Of a DNA stretch of 64,000 bases, positions 52,561-63,012 are shown piece by piece. The stretch is from Gari tellinella (lineage: Eukaryota; Mollusca; Bivalvia; Cardiida; Psammobiidae): positions 35,135,501-35,199,500 of the forward strand of contig OV277859.1 of assembly GCA_922989275.2 (NCBI GenBank). The letters run 5' to 3'. The position numbers and the translations under genes were made by a program. The notes beneath the pieces were generated by a model that searched no databases, was not told the DNA's origin, and saw only the letters and a program-made list of their open reading frames with translations. Every line of letters starts with the position of its first letter. The stretch's first letter is position 1.

Positions 52561-55500
52561 CTGTAATTTATTTTCAAAATTATCAATACCAAAGTATCAT
52601 CTGTTTTAAAACTATCAGCTACAGAGCTGGAAACAAGGATAGAAATGTCAAACAGATCCTGATCTGACAGTAAGTAACACCGTACCTCATCTGGATCCAA
52701 ACTGTCTGTATCTCAATCACCCCAAAAACCATAAATGGACCATTCAAGCTTTCAATATAACTCTTTTAATACTAGGGAACTCTTTTGGGTTATCAGGTTC
52801 CCCTGTGGAAAAATTTTAACAGTTTTTTATCGAGCTTGAATCCCTATTGTTTATGCAAAAAATTCTAAAAGCAAACAGTGAGTCAGAAAATACTTTTGAC
52901 TGGGGGATAATCCTGGGCAAATACTTTGGATTTTTTCGGAGAAAATATGCGCTTTGAGGCTTTTTGTCATGTGTTTTTGTGACCAAAACAAACTAAAGGA
53001 GCCCTCTGATTTGGGTCTACACTGTTTGCAAATGTAAGGGGTATATGTTAAACAATTCTATGGTTTTGAAAGTGTTAAGTCTTGTCCTGTTTTGGACTAT
53101 TGAGAGGTTCATATTTAAAATATACTGCAAATTGACAAACAGTGCAGACTCTGATCAGCGGGCACCAACATTCAGTATTATCTGCATTGGACAAGTGTAC
53201 CCTTCATTGGTACTGTATTTGTATAGGACTGTGTCTATGTGTCACTAAGATTCTGTATTTGTATAGGACTGTGTCTATGTGTCACTAAGATTCTGTATTT
53301 GTATAGGATTGTGTCTATGTGTCACTAAGATTCTGTATTTGTATAGGACTGTGTCTATGTGTCACTAAGATTCTGTATTTGTATAGGACTGTGTCTATGT
53401 GTCACTAAGATTCTGTATTTGTATAGGACTGTGTCTATGTGTCACTAAGATTCTGTATTTGTATAGGACTGTGTCTAAGTGTCACTAAGATTCTGTATTT
53501 GTATAGGACTGTGTCTATGTGTCACTAAGATTCTGTATTTGTATAGGACTGTGTCTATGTGTCACTAAGATTCTGTATTTGTATAGGACTGTGTCTAAGT
53601 GTCACTAAGATTCTGTATTTGTATAGGACTGTGTCTATGTGTCACTAAGATTCTGTATTTGTATAGGACTGTGTCTATGTGTCACTAAGATTCTGTATTT
53701 GTATAGGACTGTGTCTATGTGTCACTAAGCTTCTGTATTTGTATAGGATTGTGTCTATGTGTCACTAAGATTCTACCTGTTTAACCCATTTACGCCTGGA
53801 TATTGCAATGAACTGCCTGTATACTTGCTGGAAGATTTCATTGTAGATATACCAGGGTGATCTAAAGACACTGCAGTGTTTGTCCAAAAAGCAAACTTTT
53901 TCGTATGATATTGCAAACAAATTGCAGAGATGTACTGATGGGATATTGCATAACATGGTGTCTCATCAGGATCTACACATTTTGCAAATGTCCACTTAAA
54001 TAGACACTAGGCTTAGCCCATTACCCCATAGCCAGGTTCTAATTTTTTTTAAAGAAGGTTATCACTTACAGCAGGTTGAAAATAAAGCAGAATCCGCCTT
54101 AATGCGCATTCTGCTTTACTTTCAGCCTGCTTTAAGCTACCATCTGCTAGAACAGAGAAAATATTTCTTATTTTACATATATATAGCAGTATAAATTGGA
54201 ACTATTTACTTTAGTGTAGAAATAAATTAAAGGCGTATTTATGGGGTAATGGGTTAAATGGGTTATGACTTCTGATGCATATTCTTGGGCAATGTTTGAC
54301 TGCAACAATCTTACCAATAATGATAAGCCCTTTTCGTGCACGTGTAAGGGCCACATTTATCTGGTTCTCGTCCGTTATAAATCCAAGATTCTGTTTACAC
54401 CAGCCCAATGTTGGATTCTTCTCTATTTTGTAGTCTGGCATTGAGCGGACGGTACTGAAGATCACGTAATCCCACTCTCCACCTAGAATAAATATCAGGG
54501 GCCCGTTTCATAAAACTTTGTACGACAAATGTTGTCGTAAGTCAGATTATAAAAGTCTCAATAATTATTTATTTCTCCATTTAATCCTGTCTTGTGACAT
54601 CTTTTTGGAATCGTCTTGAAAAGACGATTCCAAAGAGATGTCACAAGACAAGATTAGATAGAGAAATCAGAAAATAAATGTATTTTAAAGTTTTGACTTA
54701 GGATCGTTTTTGTCTTAGGAAGTTTTATGAAACTGGCCCAAGATTCATTGTACTACAGGTATATGACCTTAGGATTGTCTAATTACTCAAGATATACAAC
54801 CTAGGATCATCTAATTCATACAGGTATATGACCTAAGATTGTCTAATTACTCCAGATATACAACCTAGGATCATCTAATTCATACAGGTATATGACCTAG
54901 GATTGTCTAATAACTCCAGATATACAACCTAGGATCATCCAATTAATACAGGTATATGACCTAAGATTGTCTAATTACTCCAGATATACAACCTAGGATC
55001 TTCTAATTAATACAGATATATGACCTAGGATTGTCTAATTATTTTAGATATACAACCTAGGATCATCCAATTAATACAGGTATATGACCTAAGATTGTCT
55101 AATTACTCCAGATATACAACCTAGGATCTTCTAATTAATACAGATATATGACCTAGGATTGTCTAATTACTTTAGATATACAACCTAGGATCATCTAATT
55201 AATACAGGTATATGACCTAAGATTGTCTAATTACTCCAGATATACAACCTAGGATCATCTAACTAATATATGTATATGACCTAGGATTGTCGAATTACTC
55301 CAGATATACAAAATACAGGTATATGACCTAAGATTGTCTAATTACTCCAGATATACAACCTAGGATCATCTAATTAATACATATGTATATGACCTAGGAT
55401 TGTCAAATTACTCAATTGTTTTCTAACATATTCCTCTGAACTATATCAATAACATTAACACATTCAACCCTAGTGACGCGTATACATGCCATCTACAAAC

Positions 55501-58500
55501 CGTTTACCTGTGAGGATTGCAATTGTCCTATGAAAATAGTGTAGACCCTTATCAGAGGGCTCCTTAAGGAGCCCTCTTATCAGGGTTTACACTGTTTGTC
55601 ATTATGAAGTAAATTGTTAGAATCAACCCTAAGTAGTCAAAAATGGACTTGACTTATTTCTGAAATTGGAATTTTCCATTAAAGTTTCAGGGGGTAATAG
55701 GTTAACTAATGATGCCAACTCACCCTGGCTGGATACAACAGTACTGACTTGGTAGTTGACATAATTAGCCTCCTCTAGAGCTCTCTTGATCTCCGCACAC
55801 TGGGCATTGTACTGGGACATCACATTGATCTCGGAGTCGGGTATACCTTCATTGATCAGGTATCGGAACACTTTCACCTGAAACAATAGTTAAGCTACTA
55901 CATGTATCTGCTAGGATATAGGAAATATTACTTATGGTGGATATTCATAACTGTATAAAAATGAGACTGTTTTCATCAGTAAAGGAATGAATTAATTGGA
56001 AACTCTCATTATCAATTTGAAGTTGCTGGGGTGGGCATGTTAAACCATTACCTTGGCATTACATGTTTCTAGTTTTGAAACCAGGTGACCATTTAAGTTT
56101 GAAAGTAAAACAGAATGTGCCTTCAGGTATATTCTGCTTTATTTTCAGACTACTTTAAGCTAACAAACTGCTAGGGTATTACAAATATGTCTTATCATAT
56201 ATATTCATGACTGTAAAAAGATGAACTTTCTTCTTTAATGAAGGAATACATTTTAAGTCTTAAAAGTCATGTTTATGGAGCAATGATACACAAACTGATA
56301 CACAATGTAGGTGATTTTCATTTCTTGCAATGGAGAAAAGGGTTAACCAATTAAATACCCTCTGCAAACAGTGTACCTGCGAAGAGTACACTTGTCCTAT
56401 GCAAAGAGTGAATACCATGATCAGAGGGCTCCTATATAATCAGGTGTCCGCTTATCAGATTATTCACTGTCATATTACAATGCATTGACAAACACAACCT
56501 TAAATAGCAATAAACCAAACTCATTTGGAAACTAGAATTGTCCATTTTATGTTTCAGGGAGGAAAGGGTTAACTCATTACCCATTAGCCTGTTTCTAGAT
56601 TTGAGGACAGGTACTCACTTTAAGCAAGTTGAAAGTACAACAGAATGTGCCTTAAGGCACATTCTGCTTTACTTTCAGCCTGCTTTAAATTAACATCTGT
56701 TAGGATTTAAAAACATTTCTATTGGTTCATATTCATGACTTTATTAAGTGGAACTATTTCCATCAATGGAGGAATCACTTAGAGGCGTAAAAATGGTTAT
56801 TTATGATGTAACCGGTTAAGAAAGAGATCTCACCACATGTTCCACCTCTAATAAGTTACTCTTTGACTGTTCGTTGCCATCCTCAGTGGACACTGTCAGC
56901 ACGTTCTCTTCCCCTTCAACATTCACGAGGACATGAGGAAAGCTACCTTCGGTCTGCCATATATATTTTCTCACAGGATCATACCAACGACCTCTCTCAG
57001 TGACTAGCTTTCCTTTGTAAAACTGGTCGGACGGAAATTTACAAATCTGTGGGTGCTATAAATATACAAAAAATAATATTATGAAGAGAAATTTAGTTGG
57101 GTAAATGTGTAAAGAATGTGTGTAACAAGGAAATGAAATGAATATATAGCTGAGGTCCGGAGTTTGACTCTCGTCAAACTCCTAGCCCCTATGGTATGAC
57201 CTTTCAGTGCATTTTCAATAACCATGTTACCACCGCCATATTGAATATATTGTATTATGATCACATGCTGTTACACTCTGTTGTAAACTGTGACTAATAA
57301 AAGATATGTTCTTGTTCTGTTCTACAAAAAGTCACCACTTCAAATGTTTGTCCTTCTCTGGTGTTTTTTCAGTGATCAACCTATCTCTGACCTTTTTAGG
57401 CCTTTAATCTATTCCCCATTACAAGAAATCTTTCTGATTAATACAGTCATGATTATGCATCATAAGAAAAATGTCCTATATTCTAGCAGACATATCTTAA
57501 AGCAGGCTGAAAGTAAAGCAGAATAAGCTTTCAGGTGTGTTTCTTTTTACTTTCAACCTGCTTTAAGTGGTCAGCTGTCTTCAAAACTATAAACAGGCTA
57601 CTGGATAATCATGGGTTAACACATATGCCTAACGGATGCAAGAAAATGTCTCTTAACCCATTACACCATAGACTGTTTCTAGTATTGAAGATAGTTAACC
57701 ACTTAAAGCAGGTTGAAAGTAAAGCAGAATGCGCCTTAAGGCGCATTCTGCTTTACTTTCAGCCAGCTTTTAGCTTCCATGTGCTAAAATATAAAAAATA
57801 TTCCCTATAGAATATATTCATGGCTGATTAAATTGGAACTATTTTCTTCAGTGGAGGAATAAATCATATCTGCTAAAAGGCACTTCTATGAGGGAAAGGC
57901 TTAATTGACAGGTAGAAGCACAAAATGAAATAGGTAAAAAGATAAAAAGGCATTTCTATGAAGAAATGGTTACCTTAGATGACTAATAAAAAGTAATAAG
58001 AGCATAAAGTAGGACAGCATGTAAAGGGCTATCTTTAACCAATTACCCCATAAATACGCCTTTTTACGCCCATGATTAATTTCACCACATAAGAAGACAG
58101 TTTCAATTTGTACAGTAAACCTCGCTTATAACGAACACCTCGGGACCTCAAAAAAGTGTTCGCTATAGCCGAAGTTTGTTATAACCGTATAGCGAACTAG
58201 TATGCTATATGCGAGGTTAGTATAACAAACTGATCAGACTTATAACAAACACCAGACATGCACATGTACTTGTGTACATGTGTAAACCTATGTGTTTAAA
58301 TGAAACATTATAAATTTGGCAAACAAGAATATTTATGTTTTAACGAAATAGTTTTTCAGTAATTTGCAAGTTCGTTTACCTTCAACATGACAGCTCATGC
58401 GAAGGTAGTCTTATTTTCATTGTTTATCGGACAAAACTTTGACGAGTGGTCGCTATTTGCATTCATGCCTCAGTTTCATGTCAGGCTAAAAATACATTCA

Positions 58501-61500
58501 CTTTCGGAAAAACCCTAACTTGCAGGTGACTGAAATACCGAAAACGAGGCTCTAATATTTCCGCATTACGGGGCAACAAATAACTAATATTACACTTTAG
58601 GACTAAGTCGGCAGTGTGAGTAATAACAAGTCCAATGGTTTTAACTAAACTTTATCGACTGGTTTCGGTCCTTCTAGACCTTCATCAAGATACACCTTGA
58701 CAAAACAATATTTTTAATTACCGGTAATCAATCAACCACTTTACTTGGATGAACAAATGTAGACTTATTCAACCCGTTCATCGCCTAATGTTGCCTTTGT
58801 AAACAGTTTGGACCCAGATCAGACGCTACGCAATGCGGTGTGTGGTCAGGATTCAAACTGTTTGACACTCATATCTTAAGTCATTTCAACTTAAATCAAA
58901 CATTTTAATAATTGTCTGTTAATATCGCTCACACCTACACACAAAGCATGAAAACGATCTCTGACAAACATTTACCTGTGAGGTAATTATCGATCGATAA
59001 TTACTCGGCGACATACAGTTGAAACACTCGAAACTGCGGTACGCTTTAACCGATGATATTGTAATGAAATTTGAAGAATCGGAACCGGAAAACGGTGTAC
59101 GCTATAGCCGATTTTCGTTATAACCGAGTACGCTATAACCATATTTTTTTTATATAGAATAAAGAATGGTAAGATTCGGGGATTTTAAAACTGTTCCTTA
59201 TAACCGAGGGTACGTTATAACCGAGTTCGATATAAGTGAGGTTTACTGTACTGTCATAAATTAAAATCATGAGAAATATTTTCTATATTCTAGCAGATAA
59301 TAGCTTAAAGCAGGCTGGAAGTAAAGCAGAATGCGCCTTAAGGCGCATTCTGCTTTACTTTCAACCTGCTTTAAGTGGTCACCTATCTTCGATACTAGAA
59401 ACATGCTATGGGGTAATGGGTTAAAAAGTTTCCAACAAACTGTCCCTACCATTCTGTACTGCTGTATAAGCATAGTGAATCTGTCATTTTCCTCAGACAC
59501 GTATCTCTCAAACAGTGACTGATCCAGCCCCAGTTCTGCTGCCTGTTTACTCATGATAACTGGACGTAGCTGTTTGTGGTCCCCTATCAAAACCACTTGT
59601 TCTGCCTGGGTGGCTATTATGGGTACCAGACACTGGGGCTCAGGGCACATGCCCGCTTCATCCACAATCACCTGAAACAGAAAAGTGTTGAAATTAAATA
59701 CTTAACCTTTCAGCAAATTAGATATGTCCATGAATTTTGCAGTTTTATTTGGAATGAGATAGATGTGTACAGTGAAGAAAGCTTTATTACTTTGCAATAA
59801 ATGTGTTTACGCTAAAACTATTATTTGCAGTGCAAACAGTTTGGAGCCAGATCAGACACCGGGTAACCCGGCGTCTGATCAGGCTCCAAACTGTTTGCCA
59901 TTCAGACTGCCATTCAGACTAATATACGAATAACTGTACAGAGTTGCAGTTCAACATGTTTTTAATTGTACATTCAAACTTGCAGGCATTTTTGAAGAAT
60001 TGAAAGGCTCTCAAAAGAGAGGTGATATAGAGCAGGAAATTCTATAAGATACTTTCTCTCCTATTTTTGTCCTGTATTAAGTCGCCACTTGTATTAATGT
60101 TTTTTTTAGAGTTTAAGCAATTCAAGTTTTGAAGTTAAGCAGCATTGTCCCAAATGTATTGTTTTATTCTATTTTTCATTTTATCAAATTTGTCAGTTTT
60201 ATCAGAGAGTACAACTTCATCTTCAACTCTGTCTGTAAGACATACAAAACACCTAGTTATATATATGTACCATTTTTGTGGATGGAAGAAACATTTTATA
60301 CAGTTCAACCACCACACATTCTTTGAAAAATTAAAATACAGTCCAACCCCGATATTTCGACTTCGCTCAAGTCAAACTTACTCATATTTCAAAGTTAAAA
60401 CGTGGCTATGCGATGCTTTATCATTGATATATGGATATGTTGACTAAAGCATTTGAGTTTTCAAAATTCGACTTAAGAAATATCAGTAATTTTGGTTTAC
60501 CGGTAAGTGAGTTCAAAGTATTGACTGTATACGGTAATACAATCCAGACAATATGCACATCTGCAGTATATATGTGATATCATCCAGTAAAATCATAAGG
60601 TTATAGTTTGCGAACCATAGACAGGTTAGATGACCAAACTATGTACAACATAATAAATTATGTGGACGAACAAATGATTCAAAAGTGGTAAAACATTTAA
60701 TCCCTGACTAATTGTTTGGGGTGTTAACTCTTTCAACACCATGGACCAGTTTAAAATATACTCATTACATTTGCAAGCAGTGTAGACCCAGATCAGAGGG
60801 CTCCTATAGGAGCCCTCTGATCAGGGTATGAACTGTTTTCTAAAGTAGAGCATTATTTATTAAACTACCCTGAGTTCCAAGTAGACCGGTTCATGTTTTG
60901 GTAACTTAAAAGATCCACAAGGAAACGTAATAGCCAACAGACGTCACTAAGTGTTGAAGGAGTTAAACATACTACATCAAACAAACAGAGAATATATAAC
61001 CATACCTGATACACACTGCATGCCTCTAAGACCTTAGGGTTTGACCCTACTGCAGTCGTACATAGTATCACATCATACTTTCTTATTTCTTCGATTGTGG
61101 CCTCTCGCACTAAATGAACGTATTTTCCAATCAAGCCTGGTGGCTGTGGAGCATAGTCGCTATCTTTGAATATCTTGTCAATTGCATTGATCTCTGAGGC
61201 ATAGCGGTTGCCACCTTTGCCCTCTTTCCTTATCAAGTGGTGTACTGCTACCTCATTCAAATCATCATCAGCCTTCTGGTTTCTTGTACTCTTTTTTGTC
61301 AAGAAGTTTCTCCCAGGAATTGGAAAGTCAATCGCCTCTATGGATCGACCATAAACACGTACAAAATGTGGTCGCATGTTTTCACCAAGACGATTTTTCA
61401 TCCACCCTGGAACAATCGTTCAAGTTGAAATAAATAAAATGCAATATAAAACAGGTCTTAATACTGAAGAAAAATACACTTTGGTATTTCTTATTCTTTC

Positions 61501-62913
61501 TCAGCAAATATGTTCAAGAACTATGAACATTGCAAACAGTTTTGAGACAGATTAGACTCCAGGCACCTCAAGGTCTAAACTGTTTGATACTCTAGTTAAA
61601 AATAAATTATCTGTATTCTATTGCATTCCTTTATAGTTTCATATAAATGGGAAAGAATATCCCCCACTCCCTTCATTTTATATCATTCAAAAGAAAACTT
61701 CTTATAAAAGCAACTCTATGTACATAAAATAAAAGAAAATAATATTGTTTTTTTTCTTTTTAATATTAAGTGTTATTCTTTCATTAATAAGTTTCACATT
61801 AAATCTAGAATTGGATCACAGAGAAACATTTTATTTCACACAAAAAAAGTCCTTAAGTATTATAACAAGAGCAGACCAAGTTTAGCTGCATCAGATCAGG
61901 GCCAGCCCTATTTTGCAGCAATATTAGACAAAGTGCTGTTAAAGCTCTATTTCATATTACATACTTACTTGCGACCAAGTCGACAGATTTGTTTGATGGT
62001 CCACAGAAGAGAACCTGCTTTCTTATTCCTTTCTCTCTTGCCAGTGACCTATTGATTCTGTCAAACAGAACAGTCAGTTTGATACCCGTGTAGGTCTTCC
62101 CAGTGCCTGTAAATAAATCATCATTATCATTATCCTCCGGAAAGATGATGAATTCAGCTTCTAACTCTATCTGGTACAAGTCAATCTGCTTCTCATATTT
62201 CTCTAACAATTCTACTGTTAACCCATTACCCCATAAATACGCCTTCTTACACCTCTAATTTGTTCCTCTACTGCTAGAAATAGTTCCAATTTATACAGTA
62301 ATATACATGCATTTTAAGAATTATATTCTATATTCTGACAGAGGGTAGCTTAAAGCATGTTGAAAGTAAAGCAGAATGCGCTTTAAGTGCATTCTGATTT
62401 ACTTTCAACCGGCTTTAAGTAGCTACCTATCTTCAAAACTAGAAACAAGCTATGGGGTAATGGTTTAATCTTTTCTTCCAAGAAAAAAGTTTTAATCACC
62501 TACATCCAAATTTATTAACCCTTATCATGCTGAACTGTTGTCTACTTCAAATACATTTGTCTGCGAAAAAACACTGAATATGAGTGACACACAGTTTGGA
62601 TTCAGTCCAGACCCCCTGTTATTCAGTGTCTGATCTGGAACCATACTCTTTGCAAATGTTAGCCAGGCCGTGTTTAGCATCGTAAGTATTGAGGCAGATA
62701 AGTTTAAAATTGCCAACTTGGTGTTTTTACTTTTTAGCAGAAAATGAAAGTCACCTGGGGGTCCTTGTATGAGAGTAAACCGTGAGACAAGAGCTTTGTC
62801 AATGGCTTCCTGCTGCTTGAAATTGTTCCGGGGCAATGGGTACTTCACATTTTCTCCCGGCATGACGTAGATGTCTCTCTCAATAACATTAGCAATCTCA
62901 AAACGACTCAAGT
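52271..62913 (-). CDS. HELZ2-like: HELZ2-like SF1/UPF1-family helicase, 3' part of gene (8 exons; 5' end beyond window)
   Basis: Exons 5' to 3': 62913-62755, 62106-61969, 61406-61006, 59671-59450, 57055-56834, 55877-55724, 54482-54315, 52560-52271. All introns are GT-AG and phases join across all eight, giving about 584 C-terminal residues ending TAG. Motif order: NFKQQEAIDKAL (Q-like), GPPG/TGKT (Walker A), GPSNKSVDLVA (Ia), IVDEAG (II), VVLIGDHKQLRPV (III), QQYRM/HPQICKFPS, STEDGNEQSKSN, YNAQCAEIKRAL, VVSSQG-GEWD (V), INVALTRARKG (VI). The STxDGNExSKxN block and the GDHKQLRPV/GLDQSLFERY context are characteristic of the C-terminal helicase of HELZ2 (PRIC285) rather than UPF1 itself. The predicted activity is ATP-dependent RNA or DNA unwinding; in vertebrates HELZ2 is interferon-linked and also carries an RNase II domain, which would lie outside this window. 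Confidence 0.88.
52762..53200. repeat. Decayed B2/B fragments in a helicase intron
   Basis: TTTAATACTAGGGAACTC, GAGCCCTCTGATTTGGGTCT and CAAACAGTGCAGACTCTGAT are scattered without intact palindromes. Confidence 0.45.
53212..53774 (+). repeat. 40-bp minisatellite, about 14 units
   Basis: Unit GTATAGGACTGTGTCTATGT plus GTCACTAAGATTCTGTATTT, almost invariant (occasional CTAAGT or GGATTG). Lies in the last intron of the HELZ2-like gene. Confidence 0.95.
53775..54012. repeat. TTAA-flanked element without hairpin core
   Basis: TTTAACCCATTTACGCCTGG left and CACTTAAATAGACACTAGGC right. Contains GATATTGCAATGAACTGCC and GATATTGCATAAC; family unknown. Confidence 0.35.
54013..54256. mobile_element. A-family element, complete
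   Basis: TTAGCCCATTACCCCATAGC to TATGGGGTAATGGGTTAA. Tip CCGCCTTAATGCGC. 58 bp downstream of the exon 54315-54482 donor. Confidence 0.82.
54315..54482 (-). CDS. HELZ2-like: HELZ2-like exon: motifs V and VI
   Basis: Acceptor TTATTCTAG. It encodes GGEWDYVIFSTVRSMPDYKI (with the previous exon giving SSQGGEWD), LGWCKQNLGFITDENQINVA and LTRARKGLIII, the arginine-finger motif VI. Donor GTAAGA, phase 1. A family-F MITE ends 15 bases upstream of the acceptor. Confidence 0.9.
54498..54740. mobile_element. F-family element abutting a helicase acceptor
   Basis: GGGGCCCGTTTCATAAAACT to GTTTTATGAAACTGGCCC. Inner palindrome TGGAATCGTCTTGAAAAGAC. Only 15 bases separate it from the exon at 54482. Confidence 0.82.
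54752..55418 (+). repeat. 64-bp minisatellite, about 10 units
   Basis: Unit contains CAGGTATATGACCTAAGATT and ACTCCAGATATACAACCTAG, alternating TATGACCTA.GATTGTC and TACAACCTAGGATCATC half-units. Intron of the HELZ2-like gene. Confidence 0.92.
55455..55705. mobile_element. B-family element 18 bp from a helicase donor
   Basis: TTAACACATTCAACCCTAGT to AGGGGGTAATAGGTTAA. Tip AGGGCTCCTTAAGGAGCCCT. Confidence 0.82.
55724..55877 (-). CDS. HELZ2-like: HELZ2-like exon: motif IV/V region
   Basis: Acceptor TTGTTTCAG, then VKVFRYLINEGIPDSEINVM, SQYNAQCAEIKRALEEANY and VSTVVSSQ, ending CAGG/GTGAGT, phase 1. A truncated family-A sequence lies 12 bases upstream of the acceptor (transcript sense) and supplies a CTTAAC branch-point-like site. 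Confidence 0.88.
55889..56000. mobile_element. A-family right-half fragment
   Basis: TTAAGCTACTACATGTATCT and TCATAACTGTATAAAAATGA match the A right half. The core and left end are missing. Confidence 0.55.
56039..56286. mobile_element. A-family element, diverged
   Basis: TTAAACCATTACCTTGGCAT to TTTATGGAGCAATGAT. Core AATGTGCCTTCAGGTATATT. Confidence 0.68.
56342..56572. mobile_element. B-family element, decayed core
   Basis: TTAACCAATTAAATACCCTC to GGGAGGAAAGGGTTAA. Shares its last TTAA with the next A element. Confidence 0.65.
56569..56819. mobile_element. A-family element 14 bp from a helicase donor
   Basis: TTAACTCATTACCCATTAGC to TTTATGATGTAACCGGTTAA. Tip GTGCCTTAAGGCAC. Confidence 0.8.
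56834..57055 (-). CDS. HELZ2-like: HELZ2-like exon: HPQICKFPS and STEDGNEQSK block
   Basis: Acceptor TATTTATAG. It encodes HPQICKFPSDQFYKGKLVTE, continuing the QYRM-HP motif, and LTVSTEDGNEQSKSNLLEVE. Donor GTG/GTGAGA, phase 0, 222 nt. It gives no ATG-initiated ORF and was found by following the helicase fold. Confidence 0.87.
57390..57620. mobile_element. A-family element, reverse orientation, diverged
   Basis: TTTAATCTATTCCCCATTAC to CTACTGGATAATCATGGGTTAA. One stem arm is mutated at the tip (AAGCTTTCAGGTGTGT). Confidence 0.65.
57653..57904. mobile_element. A-family element, complete
   Basis: TTAACCCATTACACCATAGA to CTATGAGGGAAAGGCTTAA. Tip GCGCCTTAAGGCGC. Confidence 0.82.
58035..59424. 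mobile_element. A-family element (outer) interrupted by an E element
   Basis: TTAACCAATTACCCCATAAA to CTATGGGGTAATGGGTTAA. Tip GCGCCTTAAGGCGC at about 59333. The E insertion falls in CAATTTG-TA-CTGTCATAAA. Its right end lies 25 bp from the exon at 59450. Confidence 0.8.
58111..59250. mobile_element. E element: 1.14-kb non-autonomous pogo/Tigger-like transposon
   Basis: TACAGTAAACCTCGCTTATA and TATAAGTGAGGTTTACTGTA termini with TA target sites. Subterminal CGAACACCTCGGGACC and several GTTATAACCGAGT-type words. Contains an H-type core at about 58799-58868. No transposase reading frame. Confidence 0.8.
59450..59671 (-). CDS. HELZ2-like: HELZ2-like exon: motifs II, III and QYRM
   Basis: Acceptor CTGTTTCAG. 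It encodes VIVDEAGMCPEPQCLVP (motif II as DEAG), VVLIGDHKQLRPVI (motif III), GLDQSLFERY and LIQQYRM, ending ATG/GTAGGG, phase 0. A family-A transposon end sits about 25 bases into the downstream intron. Confidence 0.9.
59826..59900. repeat. H-type core hairpin
   Basis: CAAACAGTTTGGAGCCAGAT/ATCAGGCTCCAAACTGTTTG with tip CACCGGGTAACCCGGCG. No TTAA termini close by. Confidence 0.6.
59990..60110. repeat. Decayed C-like hairpin
   Basis: AGAGCAGGAAATTCTATAAG ... TTTTGTCCTGTATTAAGTCG; termini absent. Helicase intron. Confidence 0.35.
60338..60539. mobile_element. D-family pogo-like element
   Basis: TACAGTCCAACCCCGATATT to AAAGTATTGACTGTA. Core TTTCAAAGTTAAAACGTGGC with the second arm mutated. Confidence 0.68.
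60724..60966. mobile_element. B2-family element, complete
   Basis: TTAACTCTTTCAACACCATG to AAGTGTTGAAGGAGTTAA. Core tip AGGGCTCCTATAGGAGCCCT. It ends 39 bp from the helicase exon at 61006. Confidence 0.8.
61006..61406 (-). CDS. HELZ2-like: HELZ2-like exon: 1B/1C insert and VILCTT motif
   Basis: A 401-nt exon from TTCCAG/GGTGGATG to CAG/GTATGG. It encodes WMKNRLGENMRPHFVRVYGR, a charged insert with HHLIRKEG and YASEINAIDKIFKDSD, then YDVILCTTAVGSNPKVLEAC. In HELZ2 this region also contains an HHRIRQ-type and SSEIKAFD-type block, supporting the assignment. Confidence 0.87.
61530..61600. repeat. H-type core, decayed
   Basis: GCAAACAGTTTTGAGACAGA ... AGGTCTAAACTGTTTGATAC; loop shortened. Confidence 0.4.
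61969..62106 (-). CDS. HELZ2-like: HELZ2-like exon: second half of Walker A and motif Ia
   Basis: Acceptor TTATTTACAG. It opens with TGKTYTGIKLTVLFDR, completing GPPGTGKT, and ends VLFCGPSNKSVDLVA at donor CAAGTAAGT. The NKSVD wording of motif Ia is typical of the HELZ2 group. Confidence 0.88.
62219..62468. mobile_element. A-family element, reverse orientation
   Basis: TTAACCCATTACCCCATAAA to CTATGGGGTAATGGTTTAA. Tip GCGCTTTAAGTGC. Intron between the two Walker A exons. Confidence 0.82.
62516..62690. mobile_element. H-family element, right end decayed
   Basis: TTAACCCTTATCATGCTGAA left; core CACAGTTTGGATTCAGTCCA. Right end GTGTTTAGCATCGTAAG only partly matches. Confidence 0.55.
62755..62913 (-). 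CDS. HELZ2-like: HELZ2-like exon: Q motif and first half of Walker A
   Basis: Acceptor TCTCTGTTGTAG. It encodes LSRFEIANVIERDIYVMPGE, then NNFKQQEAIDKALVSRFTLI and QGPP, ending CAG/GTGACT so that the Gly of GPPG is completed by the next exon. Needs one base from an upstream exon that is outside the window or hidden in 62.9-64 kb; I found none there. Confidence 0.85.
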
Positions 62914-63012
62914 CTACAACAGAGAAAAAATCAACAGCATTAATTTTCACTTTTTCTGCCAACAACTTGTAAGATAAATTACTTTTTTGTTATTAAAATA
63001 GCAAGTGTTTAA

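Noticed and set aside
53212..55418. CRISPR-like array
   Set aside because: Head-to-tail minisatellites without unique spacers, in introns of a eukaryotic gene.
58111..59250. Autonomous transposon
   Set aside because: No transposase frame is visible on either strand between the pogo-like ends.
3771..59522. Many frames of the type KAECALRRILLYFQPALSY
   Set aside because: They are translations of the A-family hairpin, present on either strand wherever the element lies; there are no starts, domains or codon signals.
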